A stretch of DNA of 64,000 nucleotides from positions 1-64,000 of the forward strand of contig JAGSYU010000027.1 of assembly GCA_018262575.1 (NCBI GenBank), in the 5' to 3' direction. Source of the stretch: Pseudomonadota bacterium (lineage in GTDB: Bacteria; Pseudomonadota; Alphaproteobacteria; Rhizobiales; Pleomorphomonadaceae). Position numbers and translations under genes: made by a program. Below are positions 47,063 to 55,605 of the stretch, in pieces (the stretch's first letter is position 1; each line of letters opens with the position of its first letter). The notes beneath the pieces were generated by a model, which searched no databases, was not told where the DNA came from, and saw only the letters and a list, made by a program, of their open reading frames with translations.

Positions 47063-48106
47063 TTACAGGTTCTCCGTGATCAAGACTTCGATCCGGATCT
47101 TCTCCTGAGAGGCGAGAATTTCGCGCCGATCCCGACGGGCTCTGAGGATGCGTATGGCACTGCGCACCAAATGACCGGGGTCCTGGGTAATTAGGGCGTC
47201 GACCTGATGGGAGCGCAAGGCAGCCTCCGTGAAGGGGGTGCGCTCGTGAGCGATGATCACCGGCTTGTCCTTGGCGAAAACCTCGGTGACCACCTCAAGG
47301 GGGACGCGCGCCTCGGAACTGACGATGTAGACACCGGCGATACTGTGCTGGCTGGAAAAGCTGTTGCGGATGATGCGCGCCGTGCGCTCGGCGTCGCCGT
47401 AGGTTTCCAGGGATGGCAGCACCGTCAGATGCGGGTAGTCGATATTGATGATCTCATCGAAGCCCAGTCGCCGCTCGAGGCTGTCGCGGGCAAGCATCGT
47501 CTCGGCGATGATCAGGATGGTTCCGGCCGAGCGCTCCAGAAAGCGACCCATCAGCCGTCCCGCCGTGGCCCCGGCGGCATGGTTGTCGATGCCGACAAAA
47601 TCGTCGTGGTCGCTGGTGATCTGCCCGGCGATGAAACTGACCGTATCGATGCCTTTCTCGATCAGCCGAGCCTTGGCATCGCGCACCTGGGGCGATTCAG
47701 GCGCCATGATGGCCACGCCGTCCACCTGATCCAGATCGAGCGAGCCGAGCGCGTGGGCGATTTGGTGCGGATCGCTTTCATGGATGTGCATGACATCGGC
47801 GTGGACCATCTCCGCCGCGAAGATCTGATTGGCCTCGTCGATGCGCGCGATCAATCCGGCAAGAAACGCGTCGCCGGTTCGCGGCAGCAAGAACAGGAAG
47901 CGATAGCTTTTCCCCCGGGCCAGGTTTGCCGCGACCACGTTGCGAATGAACCCAAGCTTTTGAATGGCTTGGTTCACTTTGGCAATGGTGTCCTGGCGCA
48001 CGCCGGGCCGGTCGTTCAGGACCCTGTCCACCGTTGCGAGGCTCACCCCCGCCTCGATCGCCAAATCCTTTGTTGTCGGTCGCATCTGAGGTCCCGCTGT
48101 GTTCAT
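47063..48106 (-). CDS. LacI-family repressor of the ketose transport operon
   Basis: A 347-residue regulator. The N-terminal HTH (TTKDLAIEAGVSLATVDRVL then NDRPGVRQDTIAKVNQAI) and the periplasmic-binding-like effector domain (from SYRFLFLLPRTGDAFLAGLI) are clear. Such proteins bind palindromes with a central CG; two matching sites lie just upstream at 48148 and 48178. The start at 48106 has GAAAAGAAAC upstream. It is divergent from the ABC operon, so it very likely controls that operon; the inducer is likely the imported ketose or its phosphate. Confidence 0.9.
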   Translation of the reverse strand: MNTAGPQMRPTTKDLAIEAGVSLATVDRVLNDRPGVRQDTIAKVNQAIQKLGFIRNVVAANLARGKSYRFLFLLPRTGDAFLAGLIARIDEANQIFAAEMVHADVMHIHESDPHQIAHALGSLDLDQVDGVAIMAPESPQVRDAKARLIEKGIDTVSFIAGQITSDHDDFVGIDNHAAGATAGRLMGRFLERSAGTILIIAETMLARDSLERRLGFDEIINIDYPHLTVLPSLETYGDAERTARIIRNSFSSQHSIAGVYIVSSEARVPLEVVTEVFAKDKPVIIAHERTPFTEAALRSHQVDALITQDPGHLVRSAIRILRARRDRREILASQEKIRIEVLITENL

Positions 48107-48147
48107 TTGTTTCTTTTCATTGAAATTTCGGTCGAACGCAACCGATT

Positions 48148-48163
48148 TGAGGCACGTACCTAA
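48148..48163. promoter_or_regulatory. LacI-type operator, site 1
   Basis: TGAGGCACGTACCTAA is a 16-bp near-palindrome (6 of 8 pairs match) with a central CG. It is 30 bp centre to centre from site 2. Confidence 0.55.
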
Positions 48164-48171
48164 AAATGAGC

Positions 48172-48201
48172 TTGCCATGAAGTACGTACCTCAAGTATGG
48201 T
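48172..48201 (+). promoter_or_regulatory. predicted promoter of the ABC-kinase operon
   Basis: TTGCCA (48172-48177) and TATGGT (48196-48201) are separated by 18 nt that contain operator site 2. The gap to the first gene is 59 nt. A repressor bound there would block RNA polymerase directly. Confidence 0.5.
48178..48193. promoter_or_regulatory. LacI-type operator, site 2
   Basis: TGAAGTACGTACCTCA is a near-perfect 16-bp palindrome (7 of 8 pairs). It shares the ACGTACCT half with site 1 and lies inside the predicted promoter spacer. Confidence 0.65.
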
Positions 48202-48260
48202 CTTTCCCGTAAGCGCTATGGCGAGGAGGCCATCGCTTGCAATCGGGGAGGACCAACCAC

Positions 48261-49592
48261 ATGAACGCGAAACAGATGTTGACGCCGGCCTTGCTGGCCG
48301 CCGCGGTAACCGTCGCCATGGGCACCGGCGCGGCGCAGGCCACGGACCTGACGCTGTGCTGGGCGGCCTGGGATCCGGCCAATGCGCTGGTAGAGCTCAG
48401 CAAGGAATACGAGGCCCAGTCTGGCAACACCATGCATTTCGAATTCGTGCCGTGGACCAGCTTTGCCGACCGCATGTTGAACGAGCTGAATTCGGGCGGC
48501 AAACTGTGCGACCTGATGATCGGCGACAGCCAGTGGATCGGTGGCGCCGCGGAAAACGGCCAGTATATCAAGCTCAACGACTTCTTCGACGCCAACAAGA
48601 TCAAGATGGACGACTTCATCCCGGCGACGGTGGTGGGGTATTCCGAATGGCCCAAGAACACGCCGAACTATTGGGCGCTTCCCGCCTTCGGCGATGTGGT
48701 CGGCTGGACCTATCGCAAGGACTGGTTCGCACGTCCGGAACTGAAGGCCGAGTTCACGGCGAAATACGGCCATGACCTGGCCGCGCCGGCCACTTTCGAC
48801 GAACTGAAGCAGATCGCCGAATTCTTCCAGAACCGCGACATCGACGGCAAGAAAGTTTATGGCGCATCGATCTATACCGAGCGCGGCTCTGAAGGCATCA
48901 CCATGGGCGCCATGGATGTCCTCTATAGCTATGGCTTCAAATACGACAACCCGGACAAGCCGTACGACATGGAAGGCTTTGTGAACTCCGCCAATGCGAT
49001 CAAGGGGCTGGAGTTTTACAAGTCGCTCTACGATTGCTGCGTGCCGCCGGGGTCATCGAATGGCTACATGACCGAAGGCGTGGACGCCTTCAAGTCGGGC
49101 CAGGTTGCCATGCAGATGAACTTCGCCTTCACCTGGCCGGGCTTCAACACCGATGCCAACGTCGGCGGTGACCGCACCGGCTATTTCGCCAATCCGGCCG
49201 GACCGAATGGCGACAAGTTCGCGCAGCTCGGCGGGCAGGGCATTTCGGTTGTCGCGGCCTCGGACAAGCAGGATGCGGCGCTGTCTTACATCAAGTGGTT
49301 CGCACAACCCGCCGTGCAGGCCAAGTGGTGGAAACTGGGTGGTTATTCGGCGCTCCGCGCCGTGGTGGAAGACCCTGGCTTTGCCACCAGCCAGCCCTAT
49401 GCCCAGACCTTCCTGGACAGCATGGCGATCGTGAAAGACTTCTGGGCAGAACCCAGCTACGCGACATTGCTGCAATCCTCGCAAAAGTGGTTCCACGACT
49501 ACGTGGTGGCCGGCAACGGTACCGCAAAGCAAGCCCTCGACGGCCTGGTCGCCGATTGGCACGCCACCTTCGAGGAAGAAGGCAAGTACTGA
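48261..49592 (+). CDS. ABC sugar-type substrate-binding protein
   Basis: A 443-residue periplasmic SBP_bac_1 family protein. The signal peptide covers about residues 1-24 (MLTPALLAAAVTVAMGTGAA). The mature part begins DLTLCWAAWDPANALVELSK. Cys residues in CDLMIGDSQWIGG and YDCCVPPGSS may form disulfides. GGGGAGG lies before ATG 48261. It heads the operon behind two operators and is followed by a hairpin, as is common for highly expressed binding proteins. Ligand probably a small sugar or ketose, judged from the kinase at the operon end. Confidence 0.88.
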   Translation: MNAKQMLTPALLAAAVTVAMGTGAAQATDLTLCWAAWDPANALVELSKEYEAQSGNTMHFEFVPWTSFADRMLNELNSGGKLCDLMIGDSQWIGGAAENGQYIKLNDFFDANKIKMDDFIPATVVGYSEWPKNTPNYWALPAFGDVVGWTYRKDWFARPELKAEFTAKYGHDLAAPATFDELKQIAEFFQNRDIDGKKVYGASIYTERGSEGITMGAMDVLYSYGFKYDNPDKPYDMEGFVNSANAIKGLEFYKSLYDCCVPPGSSNGYMTEGVDAFKSGQVAMQMNFAFTWPGFNTDANVGGDRTGYFANPAGPNGDKFAQLGGQGISVVAASDKQDAALSYIKWFAQPAVQAKWWKLGGYSALRAVVEDPGFATSQPYAQTFLDSMAIVKDFWAEPSYATLLQSSQKWFHDYVVAGNGTAKQALDGLVADWHATFEEEGKY

Positions 49593-49598
49593 CCTCAT

Positions 49599-49630
49599 TG
49601 CCACCCGCCCCGGACAGGCAGCGGGTGGCA
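49599..49630 (+). promoter_or_regulatory. intercistronic hairpin after the binding protein gene
   Basis: TGCCACCCGC (49599-49608) pairs perfectly with GCGGGTGGCA (49621-49630) over 12 nt. It likely lowers expression of the downstream genes relative to the binding protein. Confidence 0.6.
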
Positions 49631-49699
49631 TGTCCACGAGGCTTGTGCGGCCCGGATCGAGTCCGCACCGATGGCTCGCCGCTCCAGGAAAGCAAAACC

Positions 49700-50647
49700 A
49701 TGTCTGATCATCTCGCTCAACGCGTCGCGTCAGCCACGCCACCCAAACTTGCGCGCCGAATCCGGGGTGTTTCTGACAGGACAATCGCCTGGCTGTTCGT
49801 GACGCCGACCATTTTGCTGCTGCTGGCGGTGAATATCTTTCCGCTGATCTGGACGATCCGCCTGAGCCTGACGAATTTCCGTACCAATCGACCGAATAAC
49901 CCGGTCGAGTTCGTCGGTATCGAGAACTACCGCAAGATCCTGACCAATCCCGATACCTGGGCATCCTTGCAAGCGACCGCCCACTTCCTGATCTGGACCA
50001 TCGTGCTGCAGGTCGTGATCGGCTTTACGCTGGCCTATCTCATCAACAAGAAGTTCCGCGGCAACGATCTTTGGACCACGCTGATCGTGCTGCCGATGAT
50101 GCTGTCGCCCGCGGTCGTCGGCAACTTCTGGACCTTCCTGTATCAGCCACAGATCGGATTGTTCAATTATTTCATAGAGTTCATATCCGGTGTCGACCCC
50201 GCCAGCTTCTCCATGATCGGTGACGTCTCCCTGGCACCGTGGACCATCGTCCTCGTCGACACCTGGATGTGGACGCCTTTCGTGATGCTGATCTGCCTGG
50301 CCGGCCTCAGGTCCATTCCTCCCAGCATCTACGAAGCCGCCGAATGCGATCGCGCCAGCAAGTGGCGGCAGTTCTGGACCATCACGCTGCCGATGGCGCT
50401 GCCCTTTTTGATGCTGGCCGTGCTGTTCCGGGGAATCGAAAACTTCAAGATGTTCGATCTCGTGGTGCAGCTCACCGGCGGCGGCCCCGGCGCCACGACC
50501 CTGCTGACGTCGATCGATCTCAAGCGCGAAGCCTTCGAGAAATGGCGCACCGGCTTTGCCTCGGCCTACGCGGTGATCCTGTTCGTGACCGTGTTCGGTC
50601 TGGCCTCGATTTACGTCAAGGCGCTCAACAAGGTGAAAGACAGATGA
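49700..50647 (+). CDS. sugar ABC permease, MalF/UgpA type
   Basis: A 315-residue permease with six hydrophobic helices (first: TIAWLFVTPTILLLLAVNIF). The coupling loop EAAECDRASKWRQFWTITLP is the EAA motif. It forms a heterodimer with the next permease, whose start overlaps it by ATGA. Typical of CUT1 importers for sugars, polyols and glycerol derivatives. Confidence 0.9.
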   Translation: MSDHLAQRVASATPPKLARRIRGVSDRTIAWLFVTPTILLLLAVNIFPLIWTIRLSLTNFRTNRPNNPVEFVGIENYRKILTNPDTWASLQATAHFLIWTIVLQVVIGFTLAYLINKKFRGNDLWTTLIVLPMMLSPAVVGNFWTFLYQPQIGLFNYFIEFISGVDPASFSMIGDVSLAPWTIVLVDTWMWTPFVMLICLAGLRSIPPSIYEAAECDRASKWRQFWTITLPMALPFLMLAVLFRGIENFKMFDLVVQLTGGGPGATTLLTSIDLKREAFEKWRTGFASAYAVILFVTVFGLASIYVKALNKVKDR

Positions 50648-51582
50648 GCTACTCCATCACCGAGCCGTCAAGCCGCCAGAAGTGGTTCGCAGGAATTCTG
50701 GTTATTGGCTACGCGCTGCTGACCTTGCTGCCGCTGGCCTGGATCATCGCCACCGGCTTCAAGACGCCGACTGACGCCATCGCCTATCCGCCGAAGGTGG
50801 TGTTCAGCCCGTCGCTGGAGGGATACGTCAACCTGTTCACCTCGCGCAGCCGGGTGACGCCGGAGGATCTGGCCGCGCTGGGACCGCCGACCACCTGGTA
50901 CGACGCCATCGTCCGCCAGTATGACATGGTCATCAATGGCCCCTCGCGCTATGGCGAGCGGTTCATGAACTCGGTGATCATCGGCTTTGGCTCGACCTTC
51001 CTGTCGGTGTTTCTCGGCACGATCGCCGCCTATGCGTTCAGCCGCTTCAAGGTGCCGCTCAAGGACGATCTGCTGTTCTTCATCCTGTCGACCCGGATGA
51101 TGCCGCCCATTGCCGTCGCCATCCCGATCTTTCTGATGTACCGGCAGCTGGGACTGAGTGACACCCACCTCGGGATGATCCTGCTCTACACCGCCGTGAA
51201 CCTGTCGCTGTCGGTCTGGCTGTTGAAGGGGTTCATCGACGAAATCCCCATCGAATACGAAGAGGCGGCGCTAATCGACGGCTACACGCGCTTCCAGGCC
51301 TTCTACAAGGTCGTGCTGCCGCAGGCCGCCACCGGCATCGCCTCCACGGCCATCTTCTGCCTGATCTTCTCGTGGAACGAATATGCCTTCGCGGTGCTCC
51401 TGACCTCGGGCACGGCGCAAACCGCGCCGCCGTTCATACCCACCATCATTGGTTCCGGTGGCAAGGACTGGCCCGCCGTGGCCGCTGGCGCCACGCTGTT
51501 CCTGTTGCCGATCATGATCTTCACCATCTTGCTCCGCAAACACCTGCTGCGCGGCATCACGTTCGGAGCGGTTCGCAAATGA
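50644..51582 (+). CDS. sugar ABC permease, MalG/UgpE type
   Basis: A 312-residue permease with six hydrophobic helices. The coupling motif is EEAALIDGYTRFQAFYKVVL, and a short insertion after the first helix (residues about 60-100, with SRVTPEDLAALGPPTTWYDA) widens the periplasmic loop. It starts by ATGA overlap with the preceding permease and overlaps the following small gene in the same way. Confidence 0.9.
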   Translation: MSYSITEPSSRQKWFAGILVIGYALLTLLPLAWIIATGFKTPTDAIAYPPKVVFSPSLEGYVNLFTSRSRVTPEDLAALGPPTTWYDAIVRQYDMVINGPSRYGERFMNSVIIGFGSTFLSVFLGTIAAYAFSRFKVPLKDDLLFFILSTRMMPPIAVAIPIFLMYRQLGLSDTHLGMILLYTAVNLSLSVWLLKGFIDEIPIEYEEAALIDGYTRFQAFYKVVLPQAATGIASTAIFCLIFSWNEYAFAVLLTSGTAQTAPPFIPTIIGSGGKDWPAVAAGATLFLLPIMIFTILLRKHLLRGITFGAVRK

Positions 51583-51767
51583 ACAACTTCATCTATGGCC
51601 TGCTGCACCTGCGCCGAGGGGCCTGGGAGATGGTCGCCACCGTATTGATCGCTCTGGGCGTCGTCATGCTGATGCAGCCGCTGGCGCTGGTGCTGTTCAC
51701 CTATTCCTTCCTGGTGACGCTGATCGGAACGGTCATGTTCATCATCGTCAGCCATTTTCCGGAGTAA
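51579..51767 (+). CDS. 62-residue membrane protein within the ABC operon
   Basis: A small protein with two hydrophobic segments (MVATVLIALGVVMLMQPLAL and VLFTYSFLVTLIGTVMFIIV). It begins at an ATG that overlaps the preceding permease stop and ends 3 nt before the ATPase, so it is translated as part of the operon. A different small membrane protein (DUF2160) occupies the same slot in rhizobial glycerol ABC operons; this may be a functional equivalent, such as a transporter accessory subunit. No family can be named. Confidence 0.75.
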   Translation: MNNFIYGLLHLRRGAWEMVATVLIALGVVMLMQPLALVLFTYSFLVTLIGTVMFIIVSHFPE

Positions 51768-51770
51768 ACG

Positions 51771-52865
51771 ATGGCACAGATCGTCATCAAGAACCTACGC
51801 AAGGAATTTGGCGCCTTCACAGCCGTGCAATCCTCCAGCTTTACCATCGAAAGCGGCGAGTTCTTCATGCTGCTGGGACCGTCGGGCTGCGGCAAGACGA
51901 CCACGCTGCGGATGATCGCCGGGCTGGAGCTGCCAACGGCGGGCGAGATCTATATCAACGGCATCGAAGTCAGCCAGAAGCCGGCCTCCAAGCGCGATAT
52001 CGCTTTCGTCTTTCAGATGTTCGCCCTCTATCCGCATATGAACGTGCGCAAGAACATCTCCTATCCGCTGGTCAGCCAGGGCATGCCGCGCGACCAGGTG
52101 CGCGCCAAGGTCGAGGAGGTCGCCGAGATCCTGGGCATCACTGGGTTGCTGGACAAGCCGGTCGGCGGGCTGTCCGGCGGCGACCGGCAGCGCGTGGCGC
52201 TCGGGCGAGCCGTGGTTCGCGATCCGGCCTGCTTTCTCATGGACGAGCCGCTGGGCGCGCTGGACGCCGAGTTCCGCGAGCACATGGCGCAGGAGTTGCG
52301 CGCCTTGCACGACCGGATGCACGCCACCACGGTCTATGTGACGCATGACCAGCTCGAGGCCATGCAGATGGGCGACAAGATCGTGGTGATGAACCACGGC
52401 GTCGTCGAGCAGTTCGGCCGCCCGCAGGACATCTACGACTGGCCGGCCACCACCTTCGTGGCAAAGTTCATCGGCTCGCCGGCAATGAACCTGCTGCCTT
52501 TCGACGGCATGGTGGGAAACGGCGCGACCTCGGTCACGCTGGCGGGCACTGAGGTACACATACCCAGGATGATCAGCGGCGACGACGGCGGGCTGGTCCT
52601 GGGCGTGCGGCCCGAGCACGTTCATCTGGACGATGATGCAGGATATCGCGGACGCATCATGGCGGTCGAGTATCTGGGCACCACGCAGATCGTCACGCTG
52701 GATACTGCGCTTGGGCAGGTCAAGGTCCGCGTTGGTTCGGACAAGGTCGCAACCGTTGGCGACACCGTGGGGCTCAGGTTCGATGCCCGCTCGATCTCGC
52801 TATTTGCAGCCAATGGCCATGCGTTGATCTCAACGGCCAATCAAAAGGTACTGAACCATGGCTGA
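51771..52865 (+). CDS. ABC transporter ATPase, MalK/UgpC type (first of two)
   Basis: A 364-residue ATPase. Walker A is GPSGCGKTT at 36-44, the signature GGLSGGDRQRVALGRA and Walker B CFLMDEPLGALDAE. Its H-loop is VYVTHDQLEAMQ. The C-terminal TOBE/OB-type regulatory domain covers about 240-364. It overlaps the second ATPase gene by 8 nt. Two ATPases in one operon suggest a heterodimeric NBD pair, as in glycerol (GlpS/GlpT) importers. Confidence 0.93.
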   Translation: MAQIVIKNLRKEFGAFTAVQSSSFTIESGEFFMLLGPSGCGKTTTLRMIAGLELPTAGEIYINGIEVSQKPASKRDIAFVFQMFALYPHMNVRKNISYPLVSQGMPRDQVRAKVEEVAEILGITGLLDKPVGGLSGGDRQRVALGRAVVRDPACFLMDEPLGALDAEFREHMAQELRALHDRMHATTVYVTHDQLEAMQMGDKIVVMNHGVVEQFGRPQDIYDWPATTFVAKFIGSPAMNLLPFDGMVGNGATSVTLAGTEVHIPRMISGDDGGLVLGVRPEHVHLDDDAGYRGRIMAVEYLGTTQIVTLDTALGQVKVRVGSDKVATVGDTVGLRFDARSISLFAANGHALISTANQKVLNHG

Positions 52866-53822
52866 AGTCCTTTTGAAAAATGTCTCGAAGTCCTTCGGTC
52901 GGCAGACGGCCCTTGCCGAGGTTTCCCTGACGATTCCCGATGGCTCCTTCGTGGTGCTGCTGGGACCGACCGGCGCGGGAAAAACCACGCTGCTGCGCAT
53001 GGTTTCGGGATTGGACAAGCCCTGTGACGGCGAGGTGTTCATCGCGGGACGCTCCATGCAGGGCCTGCCGCCCGCGCAGCGCAACGTGGCGATGGTGTTC
53101 CAGCAATATTCGCTCTACCCGCATCTGACCGTGCGCGAGAACATGGAGTTTCCGCTCAAGTCGCCGCTGCTGCGGACGCCCAAGGCTGACATGGACCGCA
53201 AGGTGACAAGCTCGACAACAAGGCGACGGCCCTGTCCGGTGGCGAGATGCAGCGGGTTTCCATTGGCCGCGCGCTGGTCCGCAGTCCGTCGGTCTACCTG
53301 ATGGACGAGCCGCTGTCGTCGCTGGACGCCAAGCTGCGCGCCGATCTGCGCATCGAACTCAAGAACATCCAGGCCAATCTGGGCGCCACGTTTCTTTACG
53401 TCACCCACGACCAGATCGAGGCGATGACCATGGCCACCCACGTCGGTGTCCTCGATCACGGCCGGCTGGTGCAATTCGGTACGCCGCGCCAGATCTACGA
53501 GCAACCCGTCAGCATCTACGCCGCCGGACGCCTGGGCCAGCCGCACATCAACATCCTGCCGGCCGACCTGTTCGGACCGGCTCCCTACGGTGCGGCCTTT
53601 ATCGGCATGCGCCCCGAGCAGATCCAGCAAGGCGAAGGGCAGGACAGCCTGGTCAAGCGGGTCGAGCATCTGGGGGACCAGACCCGCCTGCATCTGGCGT
53701 TCAAGAGCCACGATCTGACAACGGTCATCGATGCCCACACGCCGCTGCGCGCGGGCGACATCGTGAAAATTCAACCGCTGAGGCCGTTCTATTTCGATGC
53801 CGCCGGCGCCCGTATCGTCTGA
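52858..53822 (+). pseudogene. second ABC ATPase, internally deleted and frameshifted
   Basis: The N-terminal part (Walker A GPTGAGKTTLL, Q-loop MVFQQYSLYPH) reads in frame from 52858; the C-terminal part (LSGGEMQRVSIGRAL, Walker B VYLMDEPLSSLDAK, H-loop VTHDQIEAM) reads in another frame from about 53208. The break is at about 53207: DMDRKV runs directly into KLDNKATALSGG. In the first ATPase about 11-12 residues lie between the same points, so roughly 32-34 nt appear to be missing. The upper frame continues out of frame to 53301. The gene is broken as it stands, unless the lesion is a sequence error. It is followed 10 nt later by the kinase. Confidence 0.85.
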
Positions 53823-53832
53823 GGAGGACACC

Positions 53833-55449
53833 ATGACGCAATTCATGAACAAGCGCGAAAACATCGTCACCGAGGCGATCGAAGGGGTCGTGATGGCCTC
53901 CGGCGGGCGTCTGGTGCGGCTGGACGGCTTTCCGCATATCCGCGTCGTGATGCGCGCCGATTGGAACAAGGGCCGGGTGGCGATCGTCTCCGGCGGCGGT
54001 TCGGGGCACGAGCCGGCACATGTCGGCTTTGTCGGCCCCGGCATGCTGACAGCGGCGGTGTGCGGCGATGTGTTCGCCTCGCCGTCGGTCGATGCGGTGC
54101 TGGCCGGGATTCTGGCGGCTACCGGGCCGGCGGGCTGCCTGCTGGTGGTCAAGAACTATACCGGCGACCGGCTGAACTTCGGCCTGGCCGCCGAACGGGC
54201 CCGCGCCTTCGGCCTCAAGGTGAACATGGTCATCGTCGACGATGACATTGCCTTGCCGCACCTGCCGCAATCGCGCGGACTTGCCGGCACGCTGTTCGTG
54301 CACAAGGTGGCCGGTGATCTGGCCGAAAAGGGCAGCGATCTCGCGACCGTCACCGCCGCCGCCGAACGGATCATCGCCGGCACCCGGTCGATCGGCATGT
54401 CGCTCGATACCTGCACCGTGCCCGGCTCGGCCAAGGAAAGCCGCATCGCTCAAGGCAAGGCTGAATTGGGTCTTGGCATCCACGGCGAACCGGGCGTGGA
54501 GCAGATCGACTTTGTCGATGCCGAGCAGGCGATGGCGGCGATGATCGACAAACTGGCGGCCCAGGCGGACGACAGGGACTATGTCGCTCTGCTCAATAAT
54601 CTCGGCGGCGCCTCGGTGCTGGAAATGTCGGTGCTGGCCTACGAATTGTTGCGCTCCGAACTGGGCCGGAAGATCAAGTTCATTGTCGGGCCGGCCGCCA
54701 TGATGACGTCGCTCGACATGCGGGGCGCTTCGGTGTCGATCTATCCCCTGACCTCAGGCGATGGGGTGTCGCTATGCAGCCCTGTGGCCATGTCGGCGTG
54801 GCCGGGCTGCCATCGGATCATCTCCCCCGTCGCCCTGGCGCTGCCTGACGGCCTGACGCCCATTCGTCCGATTCCCTCACAGCACCGGGCAACGCGCGAT
54901 TTCCTCCTAAAGTGCTGCAACATCATGATTTCGCTTGAATCTGAACTGAACGCGCTGGACGCGAAATCAGGAGATGGCGATACCGGGTCCACCCTTGCCG
55001 GCGCGGCAAAGGCCTTGATCGGAGCGCTGGATCACCTGCCGCTCGCCGACCATACGCAGCTCTATCGGGCGATCGGACTCGAGTTCAGCCAAACGATGGG
55101 CGGGTCGTCGGGCGTGCTGCTGGCAATCTTCTTTGCGGCGGCCGGCGACGCGGCATCCAGTGGATTGACCATGCGCGATGCGCTGATGGCCGGGCTGGCC
55201 CGCATGCAGGAAATCGGCGGGGCAAGGCCGGGCGACCGGACCATGATCGACGCCCTTCACCCGGCGCTTTCAGCCCTCAACGACGGTATCGCCGCGGCAG
55301 CGGCGGCGGCCCGCAAGGGCGCCGATCACACCGCAACCATGAGTGTCGCCAAGGCCGGCCGCGCCGCCTACGTGAGCGCCGAAAAGCTGAGCGGTCACGT
55401 CGACCCCGGCGCAGAAGCCGTTGCGCAATTGTTCGAGGCGCTCGTCTAG
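53833..55449 (+). CDS. dihydroxyacetone-kinase-type ketose kinase (DhaK-DhaL fusion)
   Basis: A 538-residue single-chain ATP-dependent kinase. The DhaK domain (1 to about 330) has GGGSGHEPAHVGFVG, Asp112 in NYTGDRLNFG and the substrate-binding His217 in GLGIHGEPG (covalent hemiaminal His in DhaK). The DhaL domain (about 345-538) has LDAKSGDGDTGSTLAG at 375-390, which binds Mg-ATP. All key residues are kept. GAGGAGGACACC precedes the start. Relatives use dihydroxyacetone, L- or D-erythrulose or apulose. It is the last gene of the ABC operon. Confidence 0.92.
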   Translation: MTQFMNKRENIVTEAIEGVVMASGGRLVRLDGFPHIRVVMRADWNKGRVAIVSGGGSGHEPAHVGFVGPGMLTAAVCGDVFASPSVDAVLAGILAATGPAGCLLVVKNYTGDRLNFGLAAERARAFGLKVNMVIVDDDIALPHLPQSRGLAGTLFVHKVAGDLAEKGSDLATVTAAAERIIAGTRSIGMSLDTCTVPGSAKESRIAQGKAELGLGIHGEPGVEQIDFVDAEQAMAAMIDKLAAQADDRDYVALLNNLGGASVLEMSVLAYELLRSELGRKIKFIVGPAAMMTSLDMRGASVSIYPLTSGDGVSLCSPVAMSAWPGCHRIISPVALALPDGLTPIRPIPSQHRATRDFLLKCCNIMISLESELNALDAKSGDGDTGSTLAGAAKALIGALDHLPLADHTQLYRAIGLEFSQTMGGSSGVLLAIFFAAAGDAASSGLTMRDALMAGLARMQEIGGARPGDRTMIDALHPALSALNDGIAAAAAAARKGADHTATMSVAKAGRAAYVSAEKLSGHVDPGAEAVAQLFEALV

Positions 55450-55549
55450 AGCACATCTGGCGAACTCAGGTTCGCCGACGTGCTCTATCCTTTTGTTTCC
55501 ACGTAACTCCGGACGCAAAACCGGTTCCCACTTTTGCTGGAGTTGCTCT
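55448..55549. repeat. composite palindromic repeat, includes copy B
   Basis: Two hairpins bounded by AGAGCA/TGCTCT ends. The first pairs AGAGCAC with GTGCTCT and GGCGAAC with GTTCGCC (55448-55486). The second (55505-55544) pairs AACTCC with GGAGTT and GCAAAA with TTTTGC; read on the minus strand its core is GCAAAAGTGGGAACCGGTTTT, like copy A at 26881. It follows the kinase stop and is typical of rhizobial intergenic palindromes. Confidence 0.7.
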
Positions 55550-55605
55550 GGCGCACAGGCCGATCTCCAAAGCCAGGAGCGCCGCATAAAGCGGCCCACA
55601 TCTGT

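Noticed and set aside
52858-53822. Programmed ribosomal frameshift in the second ATPase
   Set aside because: A helical segment of about 11 residues is also missing, and no slippery site is seen, so a deletion is the simpler reading.
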